This document shows, one piece after another, positions 42,162 through 50,228 of a stretch of DNA of 64,000 nucleotides; position 1 is the first letter of the stretch, and every line of letters begins with the position of its first letter. The stretch is taken from NCBI GenBank assembly GCA_046330415.1, contig JAXLSW010000015.1:1-64000 (forward strand), written 5' to 3'. Under the pieces are notes generated by a model. The model was given only the letters and a program-made list of their open reading frames with translations, was not told the DNA's origin and did no database searches. Both the position numbers and the translations under genes were made by a program. The stretch comes from RHKX01 sp046330415 (GTDB taxonomy: Bacteria; Actinomycetota; Thermoleophilia; Solirubrobacterales; 70-9).

Positions 42162-43136
42162 ATGGCTCCCGAGATGAAGCTCGCCTACCTGCTCGCCGGC
42201 GACGACGAATCGAAGCTCTCGGCGGCGCTCTCCCGGCTGCGAGCGCGCGCCGAGCGCGAGGGTGGTGCCGGCGCGCTCGAGGACTTCTCGGGTGCCCCCG
42301 GAGGAGCGCCCGATGCGGACGCGTTGATCGGGGCGATGCCGGCGATCTCGCTGATGGCGAGCCGGCGCTATCTGCTGGCCGACGGGGTCGAGCGCTGGAA
42401 GGCACCGCAGATCAAGGACATCGCGGCCGCGCTGGGGTCGGCGGGTCCCGATCTCACCGTCGTTCTCGTCGCCCGCGGGAAGGCCCCCAGGGGACTGGCC
42501 GATGCGGTCGAGAAGGCCGGGGGCGAAGTGCTCTCCTACGAGGCGCCGCGCCGCCGCGACCTTCCCTCCTGGCTCGTCAACTCCGCCCGCGAGCGGAACT
42601 TCCAGCTCACCCCGCAGGGCGCTCGCGCGCTCGTCTCGAGGATCGGCGACGGCACCGCCCGGCTCGCGACTGAGCTCGACCGGCTCGCGACCTGGGCGGG
42701 GGACGGGGGCATCGTCGACGTCGAAGACGTCGAGGCGCTCACCTCCGATACGTCGGAGCGCGCCGGCTGGACCCTGGGCGATGCGATCGTTGCGCGCGAC
42801 GTCGAAGCCGCGGTCGCCAACGCCGACGCGCTGCTCGATCAGGGCGAGGCGGTGACACCGCTCGTCTACGGGATGGCATCGCGCCTGCGCAGCGCCCACC
42901 AGGCGGCGGTGATGCTCGCCGCCGGGACGCCGGCTCAGAAGGTCGAGGCGGCTCTGCCGATGGCTCCATACCCCTCCAAGATGCTCGTCAGGTCGGTCGG
43001 CGGGGTCGATCCGGCCGCGCTCTCGGAGGCGATCGGCGCGATCGCCGATCTCGAGTGGTGGACGCGCGGCGGCTCCGACTACGACGAATCGGTCGCGATG
43101 ACGCTCGCCGTCAGGCGAGCGGCGGGCGGCGGTTGA
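42162..43136 (+). CDS. holA: DNA polymerase III subunit delta
   Basis: A 324-residue clamp-loader subunit that opens the sliding clamp. It shows the HolA pattern: an N-terminal AAA-like domain without a P-loop (MKLAYLLAGDDESKLSAALS, then SLMASRRYLLADGVERW), a middle block NFQLTPQGARALVSRIGDG with RLATELDRLATWA, and a C-terminal helical domain starting near DAIVARDVEAAV. Sequence identity in this family is low, but the position between comEC and rpsT is the usual one and makes the call firm. Confidence 0.92.
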   Translation: MAPEMKLAYLLAGDDESKLSAALSRLRARAEREGGAGALEDFSGAPGGAPDADALIGAMPAISLMASRRYLLADGVERWKAPQIKDIAAALGSAGPDLTVVLVARGKAPRGLADAVEKAGGEVLSYEAPRRRDLPSWLVNSARERNFQLTPQGARALVSRIGDGTARLATELDRLATWAGDGGIVDVEDVEALTSDTSERAGWTLGDAIVARDVEAAVANADALLDQGEAVTPLVYGMASRLRSAHQAAVMLAAGTPAQKVEAALPMAPYPSKMLVRSVGGVDPAALSEAIGAIADLEWWTRGGSDYDESVAMTLAVRRAAGGG

Positions 43137-43151
43137 ACCTCCGAGCTCGCG

Positions 43152-43412
43152 CTAGGCGCCGGCGCGGATCCGCGCGGCGCGGCTCTTCTTGCGGCCGCCG
43201 GTGCGCTCGTGCAGGGCGCCCTTCTGGACGGCCTTGTCGATCCGCGCGATCAGCGTCCGGTGCTCGGTCTCGATGGAGTCGCCATCGCCGGCTTCAACCG
43301 CGGACTCGAGCCGGCGGAAGTGCGTCTTGATGGCGCTCTTGAGGCGGCGGTTCTCCTCGTGCTCCCGTTCGGAGCGCAGGATCCGCTTCTTCTGTGAGGC
43401 GATGTTGGCCAT
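43152..43412 (-). CDS. rpsT: 30S ribosomal protein S20
   Basis: An 86-residue bS20 that binds 16S rRNA early in 30S assembly. It is the expected Lys/Arg-rich helical protein starting MANIASQKKRILRSEREHEE, with the central ENRRLKSAIKTHFRR block and a C-terminal KGALHERTGGRKKSR. The start codon is 25 bases from the divergent murJ start, and its -10 element overlaps that of murJ. Divergence from holA, as here, is a common arrangement. Confidence 0.97.
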   Translation of the reverse strand: MANIASQKKRILRSEREHEENRRLKSAIKTHFRRLESAVEAGDGDSIETEHRTLIARIDKAVQKGALHERTGGRKKSRAARIRAGA

Positions 43413-43423
43413 GAGCGGCGGCG

Positions 43424-43430
43424 TACTTTA
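43424..43430. promoter_or_regulatory. Overlapping divergent -10 elements of murJ and rpsT
   Basis: On the plus strand TACTTT (43424-43429) ends 8 bases before the murJ ATG. On the minus strand TAAAGT (43430-43425) ends 12 bases before the rpsT ATG. Only 25 bases separate the two start codons, so one short AT patch seems to serve both genes. Confidence 0.5.
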
Positions 43431-43437
43431 GCGGTCC

Positions 43438-45090
43438 ATGACGGAGCGGACAGACCGAGTCGAGCCGGGGATCGCGATCGGGGCTGCTGATGGCGGCCCC
43501 GACACGCCCGCGATGGAGGAGGAGGTGGTCGAGCGCGAGCGCCGCCTCGGCCGCTCCACGGCGTTCTTCAGCATCGCGACGGGGCTCTCCCGGGTCGCCG
43601 GCCTCGTCCGCGAGATCTTCGCGGCGAGCTACTTCGGCGTCGGCATCCAGATGTCGGCCTTCACGATCGCCTTCCTGGTGCCGAACCTCGTCCGCTCGCT
43701 GTTCGCGGACGCCGCCCTGCAGGCAGCCTTCGTCCCCGTCTTCACCGAGCAGCTCGAGCGCGGCCGCAAGATCGAGGCTTTCCGGCTCGCCTCGACGCTG
43801 ATCTTCGCCGCGACGCTCGTCCTCGGCCTGATCACGGCCCTGTTCATCCTCCTCGCCCCCTGGGTGATGCCGCTGTTCGCCCCCGGCTACTCCGGGGCCG
43901 AGCTCGACCTCACCGTCTCGCTCTCCCGCGTCCTCTTCCCGATCCTGATCATGCTCGGGGTCTCGGGGATCGTCGTCGGCGTCCTCAACAGCTACAACCG
44001 CTTCGGCGTCTTCGCCATCGCACCGTTCTTCTGGAACGTCGCGATCATCGCCGTCCTCGTCGGCCTTGCTCCGGCCTTCCCGAGCGGCGACGAGATCTAC
44101 GCCTACGCGATCGGCGTCGTGGTCGGCACCGCGCTGCAGCTCGCGATGGTCGCCTACGACCTCCGCAACACGCCGTTCCGGCTGCGGCGCGTATTCGAGT
44201 GGCGCAGCGGCCTCGTCAAGCGCGTGCTGCTGCTGATGCTGCCGGTGACGATCAGCCTCGGCCTGATCAACTTCAACCTGGCGATCAACGGCATCTTCGG
44301 CTCGCTGGTGCCGGGGGAGGGGGAGGATGCGCCGGCCGCGATCGACAAGGCGTTCCGCATCTACATGCTGCCGCAGGGGATGTTCTCGGTCGCCGTCGCG
44401 ACGGTCGTCTTCCCGACGCTCGCCCGCTTCGCGGCGCGGCGCGCCTTCGACGACCTGCGCAGCACCGTCGCCAACGGGATGCGCATGATCCTGCTGGTCC
44501 TCGTCCCCGCCGCCGCCGCGATCTTCGTCCTCTCCGAGCCGATGGTCCGGCTCGTCTACCAGCGCGGCGACTTCTCGGCCGCCGACACCGACCTCGTCGC
44601 CACGGCGCTCTTCTGGTTCGCCTTCTCGCTCCCCTTCAACGGCCTCTTCCTGCTTCTGACCCGCACCTTCTTCAGCCTCCAGCGGCCGTGGGTCCCGACG
44701 GCGATCTCAGCCCTCAACCTCGTCGTGACAGCTGGTGTCTCCGCGGCGCTCTACAAGCCGTTCGGCGTCGCCGGGATCGTCTCGGCCACCGCCCTCGCAA
44801 CCTTCGCGAGCGTCATCGCTCAGATGGTCGTGCTGCGCGAGCAGCTCGGCGGCATCGAGCTCGGGAGTCTGCTCGACGGCGCCGTCCGCATCACCGCCGC
44901 ATCGCTGGTGCTCGCAGCCGTCTCATGGGGAGCCTGGGACGTGCTCGACGGCGCCGTCGGCCGCGGCACGATCGGGCAGATCATCTCCCTCGGCGTCGCG
45001 CTCACGGTCGGCGCCGCCGTCTACCTGGGCGCGGTTCTCGCGCTGCGGGTGCCCGAGGCAAAGCAGCTCCTCGGCGTGCTGAGGCGTTAG
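43438..45090 (+). CDS. murJ: Lipid II flippase MurJ
   Basis: A 550-residue polytopic membrane protein with about 14 helices that moves lipid II to the outer face of the membrane. Family blocks are FSIATGLSRVAGLVREIFAA, FLVPNLVRSLFADAALQAAF, GIVVGVLNSYNRFGVFAIAP and the NLAINGIFGSLVPGEGED loop with the following YMLPQGMFSVAVATVVFP. The ATG at 43438 is followed by an Asp/Glu-rich 35-residue lead. Its stop overlaps the convergent lipoprotein gene by 4 bases. It belongs functionally with the mre cluster earlier in the window. Confidence 0.95.
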   Translation: MTERTDRVEPGIAIGAADGGPDTPAMEEEVVERERRLGRSTAFFSIATGLSRVAGLVREIFAASYFGVGIQMSAFTIAFLVPNLVRSLFADAALQAAFVPVFTEQLERGRKIEAFRLASTLIFAATLVLGLITALFILLAPWVMPLFAPGYSGAELDLTVSLSRVLFPILIMLGVSGIVVGVLNSYNRFGVFAIAPFFWNVAIIAVLVGLAPAFPSGDEIYAYAIGVVVGTALQLAMVAYDLRNTPFRLRRVFEWRSGLVKRVLLLMLPVTISLGLINFNLAINGIFGSLVPGEGEDAPAAIDKAFRIYMLPQGMFSVAVATVVFPTLARFAARRAFDDLRSTVANGMRMILLVLVPAAAAIFVLSEPMVRLVYQRGDFSAADTDLVATALFWFAFSLPFNGLFLLLTRTFFSLQRPWVPTAISALNLVVTAGVSAALYKPFGVAGIVSATALATFASVIAQMVVLREQLGGIELGSLLDGAVRITAASLVLAAVSWGAWDVLDGAVGRGTIGQIISLGVALTVGAAVYLGAVLALRVPEAKQLLGVLRR

Positions 45091-45596
45091 GGAGCGCTCT
45101 CGTTCCCGGCCTCGGGATCCTCGAGGGGCGGCATCAGGTCGGTGAGCATGCCGATGGCGATCCGCAGGTCCTCGGGGGTGTCCTCGTTCTCCTCGGGCGT
45201 CTCCGCCGTGCCGCCCGTGCCCTCCTCGTCGCCGTAGGTGATCGTCGCGTACACGAGGTCGGTGACCCCCTCGTCGGGGAGCTCGCTGAGCTCGGCGGCC
45301 GCGAGGTGGGAGCGGATCTCGTTCAGCTGGTCCTCCGGAACCACGAACTCGGACCGCTGCGGCTGCGCCTCGTCGGGGTGCTGGACACTCGTCTTCGCGT
45401 TCCCGTCCGCGTCGATCTCGATCGAGCGCGCAACCGCCGGATAGCCGACGAAGACCTTGTAGGCGATCGGATCGGCGGGAGCCGCGCCGAGGCCGATCGT
45501 GCCCTCGCCGCCGCCTTCGCCGCACCCCGCCGCGTAGACGAGCAGGCCCGCCCAACTCACCACCAGCAACGCCGCCGTTCGAAGGGAGCCCGCCAT
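45087..45596 (-). CDS. Putative lipoprotein of unknown function
   Basis: A 169-residue exported protein. The N-terminus MAGSLRTAALLVVSWAGLLV ends in YAAGCGEGGG, a likely lipobox with the lipidated Cys near residue 25, although the -3 residue is Ala rather than Leu. A Gly-rich stretch leads to a globular domain with AYKVFVGYPAVARSIEIDADG and a C-terminal acidic tail rich in Glu, Pro and Asp. I do not recognise a family. On the minus strand TAGGGT ends 6 bases before the ATG. It overlaps the murJ stop and diverges from lepA. Confidence 0.65.
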   Translation of the reverse strand: MAGSLRTAALLVVSWAGLLVYAAGCGEGGGEGTIGLGAAPADPIAYKVFVGYPAVARSIEIDADGNAKTSVQHPDEAQPQRSEFVVPEDQLNEIRSHLAAAELSELPDEGVTDLVYATITYGDEEGTGGTAETPEENEDTPEDLRIAIGMLTDLMPPLEDPEAGNESAP

Positions 45597-45602
45597 CCAT
45601 CT

Positions 45603-45608
45603 ACCCTA
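45603..45608 (-). promoter_or_regulatory. -10 element (TAGGGT) of the lipoprotein gene, leaderless type
   Basis: On the minus strand TAGGGT ends 6 bases before the ATG at 45596. The overlapping plus-strand TACCCT could also serve lepA with a leader of about 45 bases. Confidence 0.4.
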
Positions 45609-45658
45609 CGGCGCTCTCGCTGATCCGTCACACCCCCGTACGGCTACGAGAGCTCGCA

Positions 45659-47452
45659 ATGGATCACATCCGCAACTTCTCGATCATCGCCCACATCGAC
45701 CACGGGAAGTCGACCCTGGCCGATCGCATCCTCGAGCTCACCGGCGCCGTCGATGAGCGCCAGATGCGTGCGCAGCTCCTCGACTCCATGGACCTCGAGC
45801 GCGAGCGGGGGATCACGATCAAGGCGCAGGCGGTCCGGGTGGAGTACACGCGCCCCAACGGCGAGACCTTCCACCTGCACCTGATCGACACGCCCGGGCA
45901 CGTCGACTTCTCCTACGAGGTCTCGCGCAGTCTCGCCGCGTGCGAGGGCGCGCTGCTCGTCGTCGACGCGGCGCAGGGAGTCGAGGCGCAGACCGTCGCC
46001 AACACCTACGCCGCCATCGACGCGGGCCTCGAGCTGATCCCGATCCTCAACAAGGTCGACCTCCCGGGCGCCGAGCCGGAGCGGGTCGCCCAGGAGGTCG
46101 CCGACCTGCTGGGAACCGATCCGGACGAGGCGATCCACATCTCCGCCAAGACCGGCATGGGCGTCGACAAGGTGCTCGAGGCGATCGTCGAGCGCGTCCC
46201 GGCGCCAACCGGCGTCGCCGACGGCCCGCCGCGCGCCCTCATCTTCGACTCCGAGTTCGACCAGTACCGCGGCGTCGTCGCCTACGTGCGGATGATCGAC
46301 GGCTCCTTCGCCAAGGGGGACGCGATCCGGGCGATGCAGAACAACACCCAGGCCGACATCGACGACCTCGGCTTCTTCCGGCCCGAGATGACCGCCGCCG
46401 ACGGCATGGCGGCGGGCGAGGTCGGCTACCTGATCACCGGTCTCAAGGACGTGCAGAAGCTGCGCGTCGGCGACACGCTGACCTCGAAGACGAACTCGGC
46501 GGAGGAGCCGCTCGCCGGCTATCGCGAGGTCCAGCCGGTCGTCTTCTGCGGCCTCTTCCCGATCGACAGCGACCGCTACGACGACCTCCGCGACGCGCTG
46601 ACCAAGCTCGCGCTGAACGACGCCGCTCTCTCCTGGGAGCCGGAGACCTCCGACGCGCTCGGCTTCGGGTTCCGTTGCGGCTTCCTCGGCCTGCTGCACA
46701 TGGACATCGTCCGCGAGCGCCTCGAGCGCGAGTACGACCTCGACCTGATGGCGACGACCCCGAACGTCTCCTACCTGGTGATGAGGACCGACGGCGAGGT
46801 GGTCGAGGTCCACAGCCCCGCCGACCTGCCCGACCCCGCCCGGATCGACGAGATCACCGAGCCGTACATCCGCGCCTCGCTGATCTGCCCGAAGGAGCAC
46901 GTCGGCGCGGTCATGGAGCTCTGCCAGTCCCGCCGCGGCACCCATGTCGACATGCACTTCCTCAGCTCCGAGCGCGTCCAGATCCGCTACGACCTGCCGC
47001 TCGGCGAGATCGTCCTCGACTTCTACGACCAGCTCAAGTCGCGGACCAGCGGCTACGCCTCCCTCGACTACGAGCCGCTCGACAACCGCCCGGGCGACCT
47101 GGTCAAGCTCGACGTCCTGCTCGCCGGTGACACGGTCGACGCCCTCTCGATCATCTGTCACCGCGACAACGCCCTCGATCAGGGCAAGAAGCTCGTCTCG
47201 CGCTTGCGCAAGACGATCCCGCGGCAGCAGTTCGACGTCCCGGTTCAGGCCGCCGTCGGCTCACGGATCCTCGCCCGCGAGACGGTCAAGGCCGTCCGCA
47301 AGGACGTCACCGCGAAGCTCTACGGCGGCGACGTCACCCGCAAGAACAAGTTGCTCGACAAGCAGAAGAAGGGCAAGAAGCGGATGAAGCAGGTCGGCTC
47401 GGTCGAGGTCCCCCAGGAGGCGTTCCTGGCCGTCCTGACGCTCGACGACTAG
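45659..47452 (+). CDS. lepA: Elongation factor 4 (LepA)
   Basis: A 597-residue translational GTPase that can back-translocate ribosomes. The P-loop AHIDHGKST stands near residue 11, switch II DTPGHVDFSYEV near 80, and NKVDLPGAEPERV near 130. The LepA-specific C-terminal domain (about 485-597) has LRKTIPRQQFDVPVQAA and GGDVTRKNKLLDKQKKGKKR, ending with MKQVGSVEVPQEAFLAVL. The ATG is standard. A large palindrome follows 23 bases after the stop. Confidence 0.97.
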   Translation: MDHIRNFSIIAHIDHGKSTLADRILELTGAVDERQMRAQLLDSMDLERERGITIKAQAVRVEYTRPNGETFHLHLIDTPGHVDFSYEVSRSLAACEGALLVVDAAQGVEAQTVANTYAAIDAGLELIPILNKVDLPGAEPERVAQEVADLLGTDPDEAIHISAKTGMGVDKVLEAIVERVPAPTGVADGPPRALIFDSEFDQYRGVVAYVRMIDGSFAKGDAIRAMQNNTQADIDDLGFFRPEMTAADGMAAGEVGYLITGLKDVQKLRVGDTLTSKTNSAEEPLAGYREVQPVVFCGLFPIDSDRYDDLRDALTKLALNDAALSWEPETSDALGFGFRCGFLGLLHMDIVRERLEREYDLDLMATTPNVSYLVMRTDGEVVEVHSPADLPDPARIDEITEPYIRASLICPKEHVGAVMELCQSRRGTHVDMHFLSSERVQIRYDLPLGEIVLDFYDQLKSRTSGYASLDYEPLDNRPGDLVKLDVLLAGDTVDALSIICHRDNALDQGKKLVSRLRKTIPRQQFDVPVQAAVGSRILARETVKAVRKDVTAKLYGGDVTRKNKLLDKQKKGKKRMKQVGSVEVPQEAFLAVLTLDD

Positions 47453-47475
47453 CCGGGGCGGGACCGTCGCAGCAC

Positions 47476-47564
47476 GGGCGGGTGCCGGGTGCACCGCTCG
47501 GCCTACGGTCGCCCGCAGGGCGGGCTCCTTGAGGGCGGCCGATCGGCGCACCCGGCACCCGCCC
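47476..47564. terminator. Large nested palindrome between convergent genes
   Basis: A perfect 17-bp inverted repeat (47476-47492 with 47548-47564; left arm GGGCGGGTGCCGGGTGC) continues inward for eleven more positions with two mismatches. The loop holds a second hairpin, GCCCGC (47511) with GCGGGC (47520). It fills most of the 130-base gap between lepA and the convergent hydrolase gene. A bidirectional terminator is likely. Confidence 0.65.
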
Positions 47565-47582
47565 TCTGGTGTGTGTTCGTGC

Positions 47583-48416
47583 TCAGCGGCCGAGGAAGGT
47601 CGCGATCAGGGTCGCCACGCGCTCCGGCTCCTGCGCCATGAAGGCATGGCCGCAGCCGGGGAAGTGGGCGAGCCATGAATCGGGTGAGCGAGCGGCGATC
47701 AGCCCCGCGTTCGGCGGCGGGATGACGACGTCGCGGGTGCCGGTGGCCGCGAGGGTCGGGACCGAGGCGAGCGCCGAGAGGTCGCGCTCGTCGTGCCAGG
47801 AGCGCATCGCCCGCTCCTGCGCGCTCAGCGCGGCCGGGTCGAGCTTCGCCCTGGCCGCGGCCACGAGCTCGCCGAACTCGGCGTCGATCGGCTCGGCGAC
47901 GCCCGGCGGGAAGAGCAGCGAGATCAGTCGGCTCGCCTGCTCGCGCGGTGTCCCGGAGTGATCGGTCAGCAGCCGCCACGTATCGCCGCCGCACAGCACC
48001 GCCCCGGCCCCCGGATCGGTGGCGAGCAGGATCAGCGATTCGACCCGCTCGGGCGCGGCGAGCGCCAGCGCCTGCGCGACGAAGCCGCCCATCGACCAGC
48101 CGAGAACGGGCGCGGAGTCGACGCCGAGCGCGTCGAGCACCGCGAGGACATCGGCCGCCATCGAATCGGCGCTGATCGCGCCGGGATCGGTTCCGAGCGG
48201 GGAGAAGCCCATGCCGCGGTTGTCGGGGCAGATGAGGTCCGAGCCACACTCGCGCGCCAACGCCGTCAGGAAGGCCGGGTCCCAGTCGAGGTTGGTGGCC
48301 GCGTAGCCGTTGACGACGACGAGCGGCGGTCCGCTTCCGAGTCGCCGCACTCCGATCGCCCGGTCCCCGACCTCGATCGTCTCGGCCGTCTCGGACCGCT
48401 CCTCCGGTTCCTCCAC
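47583..48416 (-). CDS. Alpha/beta hydrolase
   Basis: A 277-residue soluble hydrolase. The oxyanion region is VVVNGYAATNLDWDPAF, the nucleophile elbow GWSMGG holds the Ser, the acid is in GTRDVVIPPPN, and the catalytic His is in GCGHAFMAQEPE. This pattern fits the proline-iminopeptidase/haloperoxidase-like group, whose substrates vary widely. The GTG at 48416 was chosen because a GATACT lies 6 bases upstream, and because the first 12 residues are an acidic lead without structure. It diverges from a small membrane protein gene. Confidence 0.88.
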   Translation of the reverse strand: MEEPEERSETAETIEVGDRAIGVRRLGSGPPLVVVNGYAATNLDWDPAFLTALARECGSDLICPDNRGMGFSPLGTDPGAISADSMAADVLAVLDALGVDSAPVLGWSMGGFVAQALALAAPERVESLILLATDPGAGAVLCGGDTWRLLTDHSGTPREQASRLISLLFPPGVAEPIDAEFGELVAAARAKLDPAALSAQERAMRSWHDERDLSALASVPTLAATGTRDVVIPPPNAGLIAARSPDSWLAHFPGCGHAFMAQEPERVATLIATFLGR

Positions 48417-48422
48417 GGTCGC

Positions 48423-48428
48423 AGTATC
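48423..48428 (-). promoter_or_regulatory. -10-like element (GATACT) of the hydrolase gene
   Basis: On the minus strand GATACT, one base off the TANNNT pattern, ends 6 bases before the GTG start. Confidence 0.3.
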
Positions 48429-48456
48429 GCCGAGGCGCGGAACCCGGGCATACGGA

Positions 48457-48462
48457 TAGGCT
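48457..48462 (+). promoter_or_regulatory. -10 element (TAGGCT) of the 48470 gene, leaderless type
   Basis: TAGGCT ends 7 bases before the GTG start; no Shine-Dalgarno sequence is present. Confidence 0.45.
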
Positions 48463-48469
48463 CGGCCCG

Positions 48470-48886
48470 GTGAGCGCGGGGAGAGTCTTCGGGATCGTGC
48501 TGGCGCTGCTGGCGCTCGCAGCCATCGCCCTCATGGTCTTCCGGCCGGCTCGCGTCGTCGGACCCACCGAGGATTCGCTCGCGCACTCGCTCGTCTCCGC
48601 CGCCGATGCCTCCGAGGGCGGAACCTGCCTCGAAGCAGAAAGCGGTGACAGCGGTGACAGCGGTGACAAGGGCGGCGAGGGCGGCGAGGGCGACATCGGC
48701 TGGCTCTGCCGCCTCCGCGGGCGCCCCGACGGAGCCTCGGACGTTCGCTCCGTCGTCTACGAGGTCGACGTGGATGGATGGGGGTGCTGGGACGCAAGCG
48801 TCATCCAGGGGAGGCCGGGCGGCGGGATGACCCGCACCCTCGAAGGCTGCATCACCGCTGCCGACTTCGCCCGGATCGGCGACTGA
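48470..48886 (+). CDS. Small membrane-anchored protein with Ser-Gly-Asp repeat
   Basis: A 138-residue protein I do not recognise. One N-terminal helix (about residues 5-24) is followed by an extracytoplasmic domain with two cysteine pairs. In the middle there is a short tandem of Gly-Asp-Ser units followed by Gly-Gly-Glu units (GDSGDSGDKGGEGGEGD), encoded by 9-bp and 6-bp DNA repeats, so the length may vary between strains. The C-terminal block VRSVVYEVDVDGWGCWDAS may be a small beta domain. The GTG start has a -10 hexamer 7 bases upstream. It precedes the PAP2-type gene by 51 bases. Confidence 0.6.
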   Translation: MSAGRVFGIVLALLALAAIALMVFRPARVVGPTEDSLAHSLVSAADASEGGTCLEAESGDSGDSGDKGGEGGEGDIGWLCRLRGRPDGASDVRSVVYEVDVDGWGCWDASVIQGRPGGGMTRTLEGCITAADFARIGD

Positions 48887-48925
48887 CGTCCGTTCACACC
48901 CCGTTCACCGGACCGACCGCCCCAA

Positions 48926-48931
48926 TATCCT
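48926..48931 (+). promoter_or_regulatory. -10 element (TATCCT) of the PAP2-type gene, leaderless type
   Basis: TATCCT ends 6 bases before the ATG at 48938. Confidence 0.45.
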
Positions 48932-48937
48932 GCCCTG

Positions 48938-49927
48938 ATGGGCGGAGTGCCGGCCGAGCCGGGATTGGAGGAGGCGAGCGGAGAGCGTTCCTGGATGAAC
49001 GCCCACACGGCGTCGATCGCCGGGTTGGTCGTCTACGTGATCGCGACGATCGCGCTCGTCAGCGCCGACGGTGTGCTGCTGGCCCGCGACACGGTCTTCG
49101 CCTGGCTGATGGTCGGGATGCTGATGGTCTCGCTGTCGGACCTGAAGGGTTGGGCGCGCGGTGTGATCGTCGACTGGCTGCCCTACTTCGCGATCCTCTT
49201 CGTCTACGACTTCCTCCGCGGGAGGGTCGGCCAGCACCCGCTCTTCGACCCTCATGTGATGCCGCAGATCGACTTCGACCGCTTCCTCTTCGGCTCGGTC
49301 CCCAGCGTCAGCCTCCAGGAGCGGTTCTGGGACCCGCTCAACATCGACGCGCTCGACGTCGCCGTGTGGGCCGTCTACATGACCCACTTCTTCATGGTCT
49401 TCCTGATCTCGGCGGTGCTGTGGCGCGTCGCCCGGCCGAAGTTCCTCGAGTTCCGGGCGATGGTCTGCACCCTCAGCATGGCCGCCTTCACGACCTACGC
49501 CCTGTTCCCGGCCGTGCCGCCGTGGATGGCGAGCGATCAGGGCGCCATCGGCTCGACCACGAGGCTGATCGGCAACGTCTGGGCTCATCTCGGGGTCGGC
49601 GCTGCCAACGCGATCTGGGGCCACGGCAGCGACTGGTCGAACGTCGTCGCCGCAGTTCCCTCCCTCCACGTCGGCTTCCCAGCGCTGATCCTCTGCTTCT
49701 TCTGGCCGACCGGGAAGTGGTGGGTGCGGGCGATCTGCCTCGCCTACGTCCTCGCGATGAGCTTCGCGCTCGTCTACGCGGGTGAGCACTACGTCTTCGA
49801 CATCGTCCTCGGCTGGCTCTACGCGCTCGCGACCTATGTCGGGGTGCGCAAGGTGCGCGCTCTCTGGGCCGCCAGGCGCGAGCGACGCGCCGCCGAGCGC
49901 GAGGGCGACGCGCTGCCCGCGAGTTAG
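48938..49927 (+). CDS. PAP2-superfamily membrane enzyme, AUR1/inositolphosphotransferase type
   Basis: A 329-residue protein with six to eight hydrophobic segments. The PAP2 phosphatase-like motifs lie near the C-terminus: VPSLHVGFPALI (about residue 245), with His as nucleophile, and YAGEHYVFDIVLGW (about 280), with the second His and the Asp. This spacing resembles AUR1-type enzymes that move phospho-head groups between lipids, such as inositol phosphorylceramide synthase, more than plain phosphatases. The lipid product is not known. A short hairpin overlaps its stop. Confidence 0.8.
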   Translation: MGGVPAEPGLEEASGERSWMNAHTASIAGLVVYVIATIALVSADGVLLARDTVFAWLMVGMLMVSLSDLKGWARGVIVDWLPYFAILFVYDFLRGRVGQHPLFDPHVMPQIDFDRFLFGSVPSVSLQERFWDPLNIDALDVAVWAVYMTHFFMVFLISAVLWRVARPKFLEFRAMVCTLSMAAFTTYALFPAVPPWMASDQGAIGSTTRLIGNVWAHLGVGAANAIWGHGSDWSNVVAAVPSLHVGFPALILCFFWPTGKWWVRAICLAYVLAMSFALVYAGEHYVFDIVLGWLYALATYVGVRKVRALWAARRERRAAEREGDALPAS

Positions 49928-49939
49928 GCATCCCTAACT
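49922..49939. other. AT-rich hairpin or operator before the 49960 gene
   Basis: AGTTAGG and CCTAACT form a perfect 7-bp inverted repeat around CATC. It overlaps the PAP2-type stop codon and ends 6 bases before the -10 element of the next gene, so it could be a terminator or an operator. Confidence 0.4.
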
Positions 49940-49945
49940 GGCTGC

Positions 49946-49951
49946 TACAGT
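49946..49951 (+). promoter_or_regulatory. -10 element (TACAGT) of the 49960 gene, leaderless type
   Basis: TACAGT ends 8 bases before the ATG at 49960; no Shine-Dalgarno sequence is present. Confidence 0.5.
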
Positions 49952-49959
49952 CCGCCGGG

Positions 49960-50145
49960 ATGGCAGCGGGACGCCTCATCAAGACCAAGAAGAAGTGCTG
50001 CAAGTCCGGTCCGCGGTGCAAGAAGTGCCCGGCCGCGATGCGCAAGCTCGAGCGCAGCGGTCTCGCCACGCGCGTCAGCAAGCGCAGCTACATGGTTTCG
50101 CTCGACGCGACCAAGAAGGACCTCAAGGAAGCGCGCAAGCGCTGA
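49960..50145 (+). CDS. Small Lys/Cys-rich conserved protein
   Basis: A 61-residue basic protein. Four cysteines (KKKCCKSGPRCKKCP) could hold a zinc ion, and the rest is Lys/Arg-rich with a short helix (MRKLERSGLATRVSKRSYM). Small proteins of this look are conserved in actinobacteria next to unrelated genes; no function is known to me. It resembles a zinc-bearing nucleic-acid or ribosome-binding protein, by inference. The ATG has a -10 hexamer 8 bases upstream. Confidence 0.72.
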   Translation: MAAGRLIKTKKKCCKSGPRCKKCPAAMRKLERSGLATRVSKRSYMVSLDATKKDLKEARKR

Positions 50146-50191
50146 GCTCCGGGGTCACGCCGTCGGGAGCGTGACGTTGGGTGGATCGGGG

Positions 50192-50197
50192 TAGGCT
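50192..50197 (+). promoter_or_regulatory. -10 element (TAGGCT) of the dehydrogenase operon
   Basis: TAGGCT lies 31 bases before the ATG at 50229. This gives a leader of about 25 bases that contains the ribosome-binding site GAGGAGAGGAG. It is a leadered contrast to the leaderless genes of the window. Confidence 0.4.
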
Positions 50198-50228
50198 CAG
50201 GCCACCCCCGAGGAGAGGAGTCCCGAAG

